A DNA stretch of 6,150 nucleotides from an uncultured Nitrospirota bacterium (GCA_913009285.1 CAJVYE010000074.1:1-6150); one strand, 5' to 3'. Positions 1-6,134 are shown, counted from the stretch's first letter. Numbers and translations are program-made. The notes: generated from the letters alone by a model not told the origin.

Positions 1-1
1 A

Positions 2-1417
2 AAGCTCCTCTCGACCATAGCGAAGGGTAAGAAAAGGGCATCGCCAAGGTCGCCGTTTAAGAGAAGAAAGGGAAAGAAGAGGAAGAAGGCATCAACAGGA
101 TTCCCAGGGACTACTGCTGGGGGAGGAGACGTAAAGATTATACCTGATGAAAGAACCAATTACCTGATTGTTGTGGCCTCGCCGGAAGATACTGACTTGA
201 TCAAATCTCTTATAGCCAAACTGGATATAGAGATTCCACCACCAGAGGCGAAGATCCATGTCTATTATCTGGAGAATGCTGTGGCCGCGGATATAGCAAA
301 GGTCCTCATGGGGCAGGTTCCACAGATGGTAAAAAGTGTTAAAAGTAAAGGAAAGCCACCCCGAAAGGGTAAAACCCCTTTTTCCACGCAATCAGGTCTG
401 AAAAAGGAGGGTATTGTAATAACTCCTGATAAGGCGACAAACTCCCTTGTAATTGGTGCCACGCAGGAGATATATGAATCACTGGTAGAGATCATTAAGA
501 AACTCGATATTATGCGTCCCCAGGTAATGGTGGAAGGGCTTATCATGGAAGTAAAACTTAAAAAGGCAATGCAGCTAGGTGTGGCATGGACAGCAATGGA
601 AGAACCGGAAGCTGGAACTATTACCGGATTTGCCGGGACATCGGTGGGGGCAGGAAAAGGATCAGTTGGTGATCTTCTATTACCAGGGGACACTCCTGCA
701 GGCTTTATGGCTGGTATTGTCAAAGGCTATATCACATGGGGGAATAAAGCTTATCCAAATATCGCTGCCTTTATCCGGGCAATTCAGTCAGACTCTGATG
801 TCAATATACTCGCTACACCACAGATCTTGACCACTGACAATGAAGAGGCAGAGATAATCGTGGGAGAGGAGAGACCTGTCCTTAAACGTTCTCAGAGTGA
901 TACAACAGGTGTGTCAATAATAAGGACATACGATTACAAGGATGTTGGGATCACACTCCGCCTGACTCCCCATATCAGCAAGGGTAAATTTGTAAGACTC
1001 GAGATATTTCAGGAGATAAAGAGTTTCGTAAAACAAGAAGAGGTAGGCGCTATAATCACTACTAAGAGGCAGGCCAAGACAACCGTTACTGTGGAGAGCG
1101 GACAGACCATAGTTATCGGTGGATTGATTCAGGAATCAACAGGTATGAGTGAATCCGGGGTCCCATTATTAAGCAAGATCCCTATACTAGGTTGGCTATT
1201 TAAGGCTAGGTCCAGATCAAATGACAAAATAAATCTAATGATATTCATCACACCTCATATAATTGCCAGTCTGGATGAGATCGATAAAATCACAGAGGAG
1301 AAGAGATTGGAGATGGAGGGCCATGTCGATGATAATGGGAAAAAAGTAGAAGAATTAGAAGATAAGGAGGAGGAGGAAGAGGAGGAGTTAGAAGACAATC
1401 AAGCTGATAGCTCATAG
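2..1417 (+). CDS. gspD: Type II secretion system secretin GspD, 5'-truncated by the window edge
   Basis: This gene encodes the outer-membrane channel of the type II secretion system, a multimeric secretin through which folded periplasmic proteins leave the cell. The frame is open from base 2 with no stop, giving 471 residues; a GTG at 173 is internal, not the start. The signal peptide, N0 and most of N1 are missing. Two secretin N-domain repeats are visible: one ends near DERTNYLIVVASPED (about 49-63), the next begins HVYYLENAVAADIAKVL (about 86-102) and ends DKATNSLVIGAT (about 143-154). The secretin core spans about 266-420, with ATPQILTTDNEEAEIIVGE, TVESGQTIVIGGLIQ and the hallmark GVPLLSKIPILGWLF. 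Oddities are a strongly basic insert (residues 8-29, 14 of 22 Lys/Arg), a second milder basic insert (about 111-135) and an acidic C-terminal tail from about 432. The last four residues and the stop lie inside a repeat. Type IV pilus PilQ is the alternative, but core and gspE neighbour favour GspD. Confidence 0.93.
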   Translation, partial: KLLSTIAKGKKRASPRSPFKRRKGKKRKKASTGFPGTTAGGGDVKIIPDERTNYLIVVASPEDTDLIKSLIAKLDIEIPPPEAKIHVYYLENAVAADIAKVLMGQVPQMVKSVKSKGKPPRKGKTPFSTQSGLKKEGIVITPDKATNSLVIGATQEIYESLVEIIKKLDIMRPQVMVEGLIMEVKLKKAMQLGVAWTAMEEPEAGTITGFAGTSVGAGKGSVGDLLLPGDTPAGFMAGIVKGYITWGNKAYPNIAAFIRAIQSDSDVNILATPQILTTDNEEAEIIVGEERPVLKRSQSDTTGVSIIRTYDYKDVGITLRLTPHISKGKFVRLEIFQEIKSFVKQEEVGAIITTKRQAKTTVTVESGQTIVIGGLIQESTGMSESGVPLLSKIPILGWLFKARSRSNDKINLMIFITPHIIASLDEIDKITEEKRLEMEGHVDDNGKKVEELEDKEEEEEEELEDNQADSS

Positions 1418-1531
1418 CTGATAGCTCATGGCTCTCATGGCATTGAATTTGACTTGATCCCATTATTCCAATTCTATGAGCTATCAGCTATCAGCTATGA
1501 GCTATCAGCTATGAGCTATCAGCTATGAGCT
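1402..1531. repeat. Heptamer AT(G/C)AGCT array forming a long inverted repeat between gspD and gspE
   Basis: Two arms of a 7-bp repeat flank a non-repetitive spacer. The left arm (1402-1429) is four units, AGCTGAT and AGCTCAT alternating. The right arm (1476-1531) is eight units of the reverse complement, ATGAGCT or ATCAGCT. The whole left arm (28 bp) is an exact inverted match to 1497-1524, so the transcript could form a long hairpin enclosing 67 nt. The left arm encodes the C-terminal Ala-Asp-Ser-Ser and TAG stop of gspD. The right arm ends with TAA at 1531-1533, in frame with gspE, about 6 bp before the gspE ribosome-binding site. Function is unknown. It may be an expanding simple repeat, and could also influence transcription or translation across the junction. 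Confidence 0.95.
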
Positions 1532-1548
1532 AACGAACGGAGTTTGGT

Positions 1549-3264
1549 ATGATCGGTATACATGAAAAGAGTATCGGAGAGATACTATTAGAGAATATAG
1601 ACACCCTTACAAAGGAGGAACTTAAAAGGGCTGATGAGTTTGGAAAGGATAAGAGTAAACAGATCGGGGACGCCCTTATACAGCTCGGTCTGATCTCAGA
1701 GGATGACCTCCTAAGGGCATTAAGTATACAGCTTGACATCCCATATCTTGCAGAGATAGACCCTCAAACTGTAGATTCTACTATAGTGTCGAAGGTTCCT
1801 TTTAACTTTGTCAGGAAAAATAAGCTCTTTCCGATAAGGATAGATGGGAATATATTGAAGGTTGCTATGCGTGATCCCCTGAATTTAGAGCCCCTTGATG
1901 ACCTCGGTGTCCTTCTTGGCCTCTCGGTTGAGCCGGTAATCAGCAGTGAAAATGAGATATTAGAGTCGATAAACAGATTCTACAAACAGGATACTGACTC
2001 TGCGGAGAAGGTGATACAGGATATGGATGGTGAGGATCTGGGCGTTCTATCAAAGGAGATAGAGGAGCCTGATGATCTGTTAGAGGTTGACCACGATGCA
2101 CCTATAATAAAGCTTGTGAATCTTATGCTATTGCAGGCGGTCAAGGACAGGGCGAGTGATATACATATAGAGCCATTTGAAAGAAATCTGAATGTGAGAT
2201 ACAGGATCGATGGGGTACTTTACAATATTCTCACACCACCAAAGAGATATCAATCCGCCATTGTCTCCCGTGTAAAGGTAATGGCGAACTTAGACATTGC
2301 AGAGAAACGTCTTCCCCAGGATGGACGTATAAAGATAAAGATGACCGACAGGGACGTAGATATCAGGGTATCTGTGATCCCTACCACATTTGGTGAGAGG
2401 ATAGTACTTCGTCTTTTGGATAAAACCGGTATATTTTTGGATATGAAGGATATAGGTTTTTCTAAAAAGGATCTTGAAAGATATGAAAAGCTGATCCACC
2501 ATTCTAATGGTATTATACTCGTTACAGGACCGACAGGGAGTGGGAAGACCACCACACTCTATGCTACAATAAGCACCATAAATTCATCTGAAAAGAACAT
2601 TATTACAGTAGAAGATCCGGTAGAATACCAGCTTGATGGAATAGGACAAATTCAGATAAATCCAAAGATCGAGCTTACATTTGCCAATGGTCTGAGATCG
2701 ATACTACGACAGGATCCGGATGTGATAATGGTAGGTGAGATCAGGGATGTTGAGACCGCTGAGATTGCTATACATGCCTCATTAACCGGACATCTGGTCT
2801 TTAGCACCCTGCATACCAATGATGCAGCCGGCGCGGTGACAAGGCTTTTGGATATGGGGATAGAACCGTTTCTTGTTGCATCTTCTGTTTTGGCTATTAT
2901 GGCACAGCGGCTGATTCGTGTGATATGCCCTGAATGCAAAGAGCCTTATATGCCAGATGAAAAGGCATTAAAGGAGATTGGGTTGACCATGGAAGATATG
3001 CACAGAGTCACAGATACACTCTATATCGGAAAGGGTTGCTCTAAGTGTCTTAATACTGGTTATAAAGGACGTACTGGAATATATGAATTACTCATGGTGA
3101 GTGATAATGTGAGAAAACTGATCATGAGTAATGCAGATTCAAACAGGATCAAGAAGGATGCCATCAAGAAGAGTGAGATGGTAACCCTTGTTGGTGATGG
3201 TGCAAGGAAAGTGCTCCAGGGAATAACAACTATAGAGGAGATACTAAGGGTAACGCAGGAGTAA
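1549..3264 (+). CDS. gspE: Type II secretion system ATPase GspE (GspE/PilB family)
   Basis: This is the cytoplasmic hexameric ATPase that powers pseudopilus assembly in type II secretion. Its 571 residues are full family length. Residues 1 to about 145 form a GspE N-terminal (MshEN-like) domain. The central N2 region contains DIHIEPFERNLNVRYRIDG. The ATPase domain has Walker A GPTGSGKTTT (327-336, Lys333), an Asp box near TVEDPVEY (353-360), Walker B DPDVIMVGE (389-397, Glu397) and a His box TGHLVFSTLH (413-422). A zinc-binding tetracysteine is Cys460-x2-Cys463 and Cys497-x2-Cys500, followed by GRTGIYELL. ATG at 1549 is the start: an in-frame TAA lies at 1531-1533 and GGAG at 1539-1542 is 6 nt upstream. 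It follows gspD by 131 bp that include the heptamer repeat. PilB is the main alternative; the secretin neighbour supports GspE. No gspF follows; the next 425 bp are repeats. Confidence 0.95.
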   Translation: MIGIHEKSIGEILLENIDTLTKEELKRADEFGKDKSKQIGDALIQLGLISEDDLLRALSIQLDIPYLAEIDPQTVDSTIVSKVPFNFVRKNKLFPIRIDGNILKVAMRDPLNLEPLDDLGVLLGLSVEPVISSENEILESINRFYKQDTDSAEKVIQDMDGEDLGVLSKEIEEPDDLLEVDHDAPIIKLVNLMLLQAVKDRASDIHIEPFERNLNVRYRIDGVLYNILTPPKRYQSAIVSRVKVMANLDIAEKRLPQDGRIKIKMTDRDVDIRVSVIPTTFGERIVLRLLDKTGIFLDMKDIGFSKKDLERYEKLIHHSNGIILVTGPTGSGKTTTLYATISTINSSEKNIITVEDPVEYQLDGIGQIQINPKIELTFANGLRSILRQDPDVIMVGEIRDVETAEIAIHASLTGHLVFSTLHTNDAAGAVTRLLDMGIEPFLVASSVLAIMAQRLIRVICPECKEPYMPDEKALKEIGLTMEDMHRVTDTLYIGKGCSKCLNTGYKGRTGIYELLMVSDNVRKLIMSNADSNRIKKDAIKKSEMVTLVGDGARKVLQGITTIEEILRVTQE

Positions 3265-3280
3265 TTTATTTTCTATTTAC

Positions 3281-3298
3281 GATTGTCGATTGTCGATT
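3281..3298. repeat. Short 7-bp tandem repeat (GATTGTC)
   Basis: GATTGTC occurs twice in direct succession (3281-3287 and 3288-3294), followed by a partial third copy, GATT. It begins 16 bp after the gspE stop. The 7-bp period matches that of the unrelated array between gspD and gspE, but the unit sequence differs. No function can be assigned. Confidence 0.6.
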
Positions 3299-3304
3299 TA
3301 GAGT

Positions 3305-3333
3305 AAGGGACGGGTCAAAATTCTTTGACCTGT
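3305..3333. repeat. Short hairpin sharing its end sequence with the 5952-6134 palindromic element; possible relic
   Basis: The 13-mer AAGGGACGGGTCA (3305-3317) is identical to the left end of the palindromic element at 5952-5964. TGACCTGT (3326-3333) resembles the matching right end, TGACCCGT, with one mismatch. Together ACGGGTCAAA (3310-3319) and TTTGACCTGT (3324-3333) form a 10-bp stem with one G-U pair and an ATTC loop. This looks like an element that has lost its interior. It lies 40 bp after gspE and could act as a weak transcript-end hairpin, but no U-tract follows, so I do not call it an intrinsic terminator. Confidence 0.6.
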
Positions 3334-3377
3334 ATAACCAAAAATCAGCTTAGAATACAGACACATGCTATTTATGC

Positions 3378-3559
3378 AACCCTTTCAGGGTAATTCGATT
3401 TCTGATTCTTTTTCCCAGGGTGATTACCCTGGGCTATTATATATAACCCTTTCAGGGTAAGTAGCCATACCCCAACGGGGTTACATATATTAGCCCAGGG
3501 TCAGCTAAGCGCCACCCTGGGAGAGCAAAGAGAAAAATCAAATATACCCTGAAAGGGTT
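3378..3559. repeat. Composite palindromic repeat cluster (CCCTTTCAGGG and CCCAGGG families)
   Basis: A 16-mer, AACCCTTTCAGGGTAA, occurs identically at 3378-3393 and 3445-3460, and in inverted form at 3545-3559 (15 of 15 bases). Each copy is itself a small palindrome (ACCCT-TTC-AGGGT). Between them are two copies of another hairpin with arms CCCAGGGT and ACCCTGGG: 3414-3433 with a 4-nt loop, and 3494-3521 with a 12-nt loop. Near the centre is CCCC-AAC-GGGG (3470-3480). The outer inverted copies make the block roughly mirror-symmetric over 182 bp. It resembles interspersed BIME-like or MITE-like clusters. No protein coding is apparent. Confidence 0.85.
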
Positions 3560-3571
3560 ACATAAAAACAG

Positions 3572-3618
3572 TCTGCGTTATCAGTCGAAATCCTCGACGT
3601 ATTACTCAACATACGCAG
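3572..3618. repeat. Possible fragment of an interspersed repeat related to the core of the 5952-6134 element
   Basis: CTGCGT at 3573-3578 pairs with ACGCAG at 3613-3618, and CGTAT (3598-3602) pairs with ATACG (3611-3615) as an inner stem. The 10-mer AAATCCTCGA at 3588-3597 also occurs at 6026-6035, just before the apex of the right-hand palindrome, in the same orientation. This suggests a piece of a related element. The shared stretch is short, so the relationship is tentative. The right end overlaps the REP-like palindrome that follows. Confidence 0.4.
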
Positions 3619-3636
3619 GCTAAAGCCTGCGGCTAC
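3614..3636 (-). repeat. REP-like palindrome with 5' GTAG tetranucleotide
   Basis: CGCAGGC (3614-3620) and GCCTGCG (3625-3631) form a perfect 7-bp inverted repeat with a TAAA loop. Read on the - strand, GTAG (3636-3633) lies two bases before the stem. A GTAG or GGAG tetranucleotide next to a palindrome is the known signature of REP sequences handled by RAYT (TnpA-REP, Y1 family) transposases. No such transposase is in the window. The element lies about 55 bp before the lipM start. Confidence 0.65.
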
Positions 3637-3689
3637 CCAGGATTTCTCCTTCTATCCTTGTGTAATTTATTATATGGAAATCTATAGCT

Positions 3690-4469
3690 ATGCAAGAAAC
3701 CTCTCGATCCATTATAAAAGATAAGTGGCGTCTTATTGATGATGGGCTACATGACGGCCATATGAATATGAGAATTGATAAGGCAATAGCCCATGCCTGC
3801 GGTAAAGGGCTTATACCTCCCACACTCCGGTTTTATGGCTGGAGTCCACCTGCAGTCTCCATAGGCTATTCTCAGAGGCCTGGGAAGGATATCGATCTAA
3901 CCTACTGTAAAGAACATGAGATAGATATAGTACAGAGGCCTACCGGTGGAAGGGCAGTACTCCATGATCATGAACTGACTTACAGTATTATCTTTCAGGA
4001 AGGAAATCAGATAATTCCCGGACATCTTAAGGGTTCCTTTAAGGTAATTGGTGAGTCATTGATCAGGGGATTGGGATACCTCGGTATAGATGCTCAACTC
4101 TCTGATGGTAGAAGGGATAGATTGAACAGAACATCTAATAGAGATGCTGCATGTTTTTCTTCCCATTCACCTTACGAGATCCTGATAAATGGGAAGAAGA
4201 TCATAGGAAGTGCTCAAAGGAAATTCGAAGGGGTAATTCTCCAGCATGGCTCTATTATTATAGATATAGATAGAGAAAGACTCGCATATATCTTTAAGGT
4301 AAGATCGGCCGGGGATAGAGAAAGACTCATTAGTAGTTTTTATAGAAAGATGATATCTTTAAATGAAGTTACTAAAAATACCTTTTCGTATTCGGATGTT
4401 ATGAATGCTATGATAAGGGGTTTCAAGGATAGATTGGGAGTAGAATTTAGTTCAGATTACCTATTATGA
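3690..4469 (+). CDS. lipM: LipM-type octanoyltransferase (lipoate biosynthesis; biotin/lipoate protein ligase fold)
   Basis: This 259-residue protein probably transfers octanoyl groups from acyl carrier protein to a lipoyl-domain protein such as GcvH, the first step of lipoate assembly before LipA adds sulfur. It opens with WRLIDDGLHDGHMNM (from Trp13), as this family does, supporting ATG 3690; an in-frame TAA lies at 3663-3665. Family motifs are RFYGWSPPAVSIGYSQ, the RPTGGRAVLH loop (83-92), a cysteine in AACFSSHSPYEI (Cys155), GKKIIGSAQRK (168-178, Lys170 in the ligase-lysine position) and GVILQHGSI. The cysteine in this context separates LipM-like acyltransferases, which use a Cys-acyl intermediate, from LplA ligases, so I prefer LipM. 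A lipoate ligase or a LipL-like amidotransferase remains possible. The ribosome-binding site is weak (GGAAA about 10 nt upstream). The gene overlaps cca by 4 bp (ATGA). Upstream lies only repeat DNA. Confidence 0.85.
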   Translation: MQETSRSIIKDKWRLIDDGLHDGHMNMRIDKAIAHACGKGLIPPTLRFYGWSPPAVSIGYSQRPGKDIDLTYCKEHEIDIVQRPTGGRAVLHDHELTYSIIFQEGNQIIPGHLKGSFKVIGESLIRGLGYLGIDAQLSDGRRDRLNRTSNRDAACFSSHSPYEILINGKKIIGSAQRKFEGVILQHGSIIIDIDRERLAYIFKVRSAGDRERLISSFYRKMISLNEVTKNTFSYSDVMNAMIRGFKDRLGVEFSSDYLL

Positions 4470-5935
4470 AAGAAATCCCTAAAGAGAGATTGATCAATAT
4501 CCCGTTTCTCAGACAGATATGGGAGGTATCCTGCAAAGAGAGGATAAAGATATATCTGGTGGGCGGATGTCTTAGGAATATGATCATGGAGAGGGAGAGT
4601 TTTGATCTTGATTTTGCTGTGGATAGTGATGCCCTGATACTTGGACGTAAGATAGCAGATGCCATAGGTGGACATTATTTCCCTCTGGATGAAGAAAGAT
4701 CAACCGGCAGGGTCATCGTTAAGACAGATAGTAGGAGATCAGAACTGGACTTCAGCAGGTTGAGAGGTGGGGGGATTGAAGATGATCTGAGGTCCAGGGA
4801 TTTCACGATAAATTCCATGGCAGTAAACCTTGATGATATATTCTGTGGGAGAGAAAAGATCCCATTGATAGATCCATTGAGAGGTTTAGAAGATCTGGAA
4901 AGACGATGTATAAGATCAGCGGATCATACTAATATTATTGAAGACCCACTCCGTATGCTCAGGGCTGTTAGACTCTCTGCTACATTGAACCTGTCTATAA
5001 ATGAAGGATTGAAAGAGTTCATCAGAAGAAGATCAGAATCTATTCTTTCTATATCCCTGGAGAGGATAAGGGATGAACTCTTTAAGATATTATCTATTGA
5101 TCGACCTCATTCGTTCATAAATGAGCTTAAGGCGTTAAATCTCTTAACCCATATATTTCCAGAGGTAGAATCTATGGAGAGAATGGATCAGGGGATAGAT
5201 CATAAATATCCTCTCTGGCAACACTCGCTAAATACACTCTTTTTTCTGGAGGTCATTCTATTGAACCTTCAGAAATTTTTTCCTGATAACTATCAGCAGG
5301 TGGAAAGACAGTTATCAAAGGAGACAGAATATCAGATAAAGAGGAAGGAGTTGTTGAAATTTGCGAGCCTCTTCCACGATATAGGGAAATCCTTTACAAA
5401 TAAACAGGTTAATAGGTTTAAACTGTGTAAACCGTTTGAAGGGCATGAGAAGGTTGGGGCCGGGCTAAACAGTAAGATATCCAAGCGAATAAAATTGGGA
5501 GGGATTTCGACAAGAATAGTGAACAAAATCACCCTCAACCATATGAAACCCTTTAATCTGAGCAAGACTGAAGGAGTTGGAGAAGGGAATGTATACAGAT
5601 ACTGGAGAGATATAGGGGAAGATGGGATAGAGACATGCATTCTTGCTATAGCTGATGCAGAGGCAACAAGGGGTGTACATATACATATAAATAGGACTGC
5701 AATCGATATACTGGGTCTGGTAAGACACATGATATCATACTATTTCGAGGTCTTTTTATCAGATAAAGTAAAACCTATACTTTCTGGAAGAGATCTTATA
5801 GATAAACTAGGGTTAACCCCTGGCCCTCTATTTGGTATGATTATGAAAAAGGTTGAAGAGGCAAAGGCAGATGGTATCATTACCAATAGAGAAGAGGCCA
5901 TAAAGTTTATAAAGAAGGAACTTCCATTCTGGTGA
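4466..5935 (+). CDS. cca: tRNA nucleotidyltransferase, class II CCA-adding/poly(A) polymerase family, with HD domain
   Basis: The enzyme adds or repairs the 3' CCA end of tRNAs using CTP and ATP. The nucleotidyltransferase head has motif A LVGGCLRN (31-38) followed by catalytic DLD (Asp47, Asp49), LDFSRLRGG (94-102), motif B RSRDFTINSMAVN (109-121), IDPLRGLEDL (135-144) and motif D EDPLRMLRAVRL (159-170). A C-terminal HD domain follows: HSL (His253), LFHDIGK (302-308), FEGHEKVGA (324-332) and LNHM (357-360). It ends with LSGRDLIDKLGLTPGPLFG, typical of bacterial family members. Motif A normally reads GGxxRD; here the aspartate is Asn38. The start overlaps the lipM stop (ATGA at 4466-4469) and no good Shine-Dalgarno is near, so translation is probably coupled to lipM. 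Whether it adds CCA, only CC or only A, or is a poly(A) polymerase, cannot be decided by eye. A palindromic element begins 16 bp after the stop. Confidence 0.92.
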   Translation: MKEIPKERLINIPFLRQIWEVSCKERIKIYLVGGCLRNMIMERESFDLDFAVDSDALILGRKIADAIGGHYFPLDEERSTGRVIVKTDSRRSELDFSRLRGGGIEDDLRSRDFTINSMAVNLDDIFCGREKIPLIDPLRGLEDLERRCIRSADHTNIIEDPLRMLRAVRLSATLNLSINEGLKEFIRRRSESILSISLERIRDELFKILSIDRPHSFINELKALNLLTHIFPEVESMERMDQGIDHKYPLWQHSLNTLFFLEVILLNLQKFFPDNYQQVERQLSKETEYQIKRKELLKFASLFHDIGKSFTNKQVNRFKLCKPFEGHEKVGAGLNSKISKRIKLGGISTRIVNKITLNHMKPFNLSKTEGVGEGNVYRYWRDIGEDGIETCILAIADAEATRGVHIHINRTAIDILGLVRHMISYYFEVFLSDKVKPILSGRDLIDKLGLTPGPLFGMIMKKVEEAKADGIITNREEAIKFIKKELPFW

Positions 5936-5951
5936 AAACCACAAAGGCACA

Positions 5952-6134
5952 AAGGGACGGGTCAGAAATAACTTGGCATTTTCGCATCTCATCTTCAGGC
6001 CATCTTTGATCGATCCTCAATCGCAAAATCCTCGATATAGCAATGCTATTGCTGCGGTTTTGCTCAATCAGATCGACCAAACCTGACCTAAATCTGAGCG
6101 CGAAAAATGCCAAGCTATTTCTGACCCGTCCCTT
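5952..6134. mobile_element. 183-bp palindromic MITE-like element with terminal inverted repeats
   Basis: The left end (5952-5985) starts AAGGGACGGGTCAGAAATA; the right end read in reverse complement from 6134 starts with the same 19 bases. The match continues through about 34 bp with one substitution and one single-base length difference. Similarity continues inward more loosely, with ATCGATCCTCAATCGCAAAA on the left and a related sequence on the right, to an apex near AGCAAT-GCT-ATTGCT (6039-6053). The whole element could fold as one long hairpin. It carries no convincing gene and no obvious flanking target duplication. Its outer 13 bp also occur at 3305-3317. It is best seen as a non-autonomous element moved by a transposase encoded elsewhere; it may also limit read-through from cca. 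Confidence 0.85.

Noticed and set aside
265..723. 152-codon open frame on the - strand inside gspD
   Set aside because: It lies wholly opposite a well-supported secretin frame, and its translation shows no recognisable domain. It is a shadow frame.
1402..1531. Transcription factor operator array
   Set aside because: The 7-bp unit is contiguous and extends into coding sequence, which fits simple-repeat expansion better than spaced operators. No regulator gene is nearby.
3305..3333. Intrinsic terminator for gspE
   Set aside because: The stem is adequate, but the following bases (ATAACCAAAAATC) contain no U-tract.
3378..3636. CRISPR array
   Set aside because: The repeats are short palindromes in both orientations with irregular spacing, there are only three copies of the longest unit, and no cas gene is present.
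3640..3680. Possible lipM promoter with TATTAT at 3668-3673
   Set aside because: The -10 match is reasonable, but no convincing -35 box lies 16-18 bp upstream, and the implied leader of about 10 nt would exclude the ribosome-binding site. AT-rich chance is likely.
3620..3823. 67-codon open frame on the - strand over the lipM start
   Set aside because: It is antisense to the conserved N-terminus of LipM and has no recognisable family.
5332..5730. 132-codon open frame on the - strand inside cca
   Set aside because: It is antisense to the HD domain region, whose motifs are clear on the + strand. It has no family features.
5907..6113. 68-codon open frame on the - strand across the end of cca and the palindromic element
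   Set aside because: Most of it is palindromic element sequence and it runs into cca. It has no ribosome-binding site or domain, so it is a chance frame.
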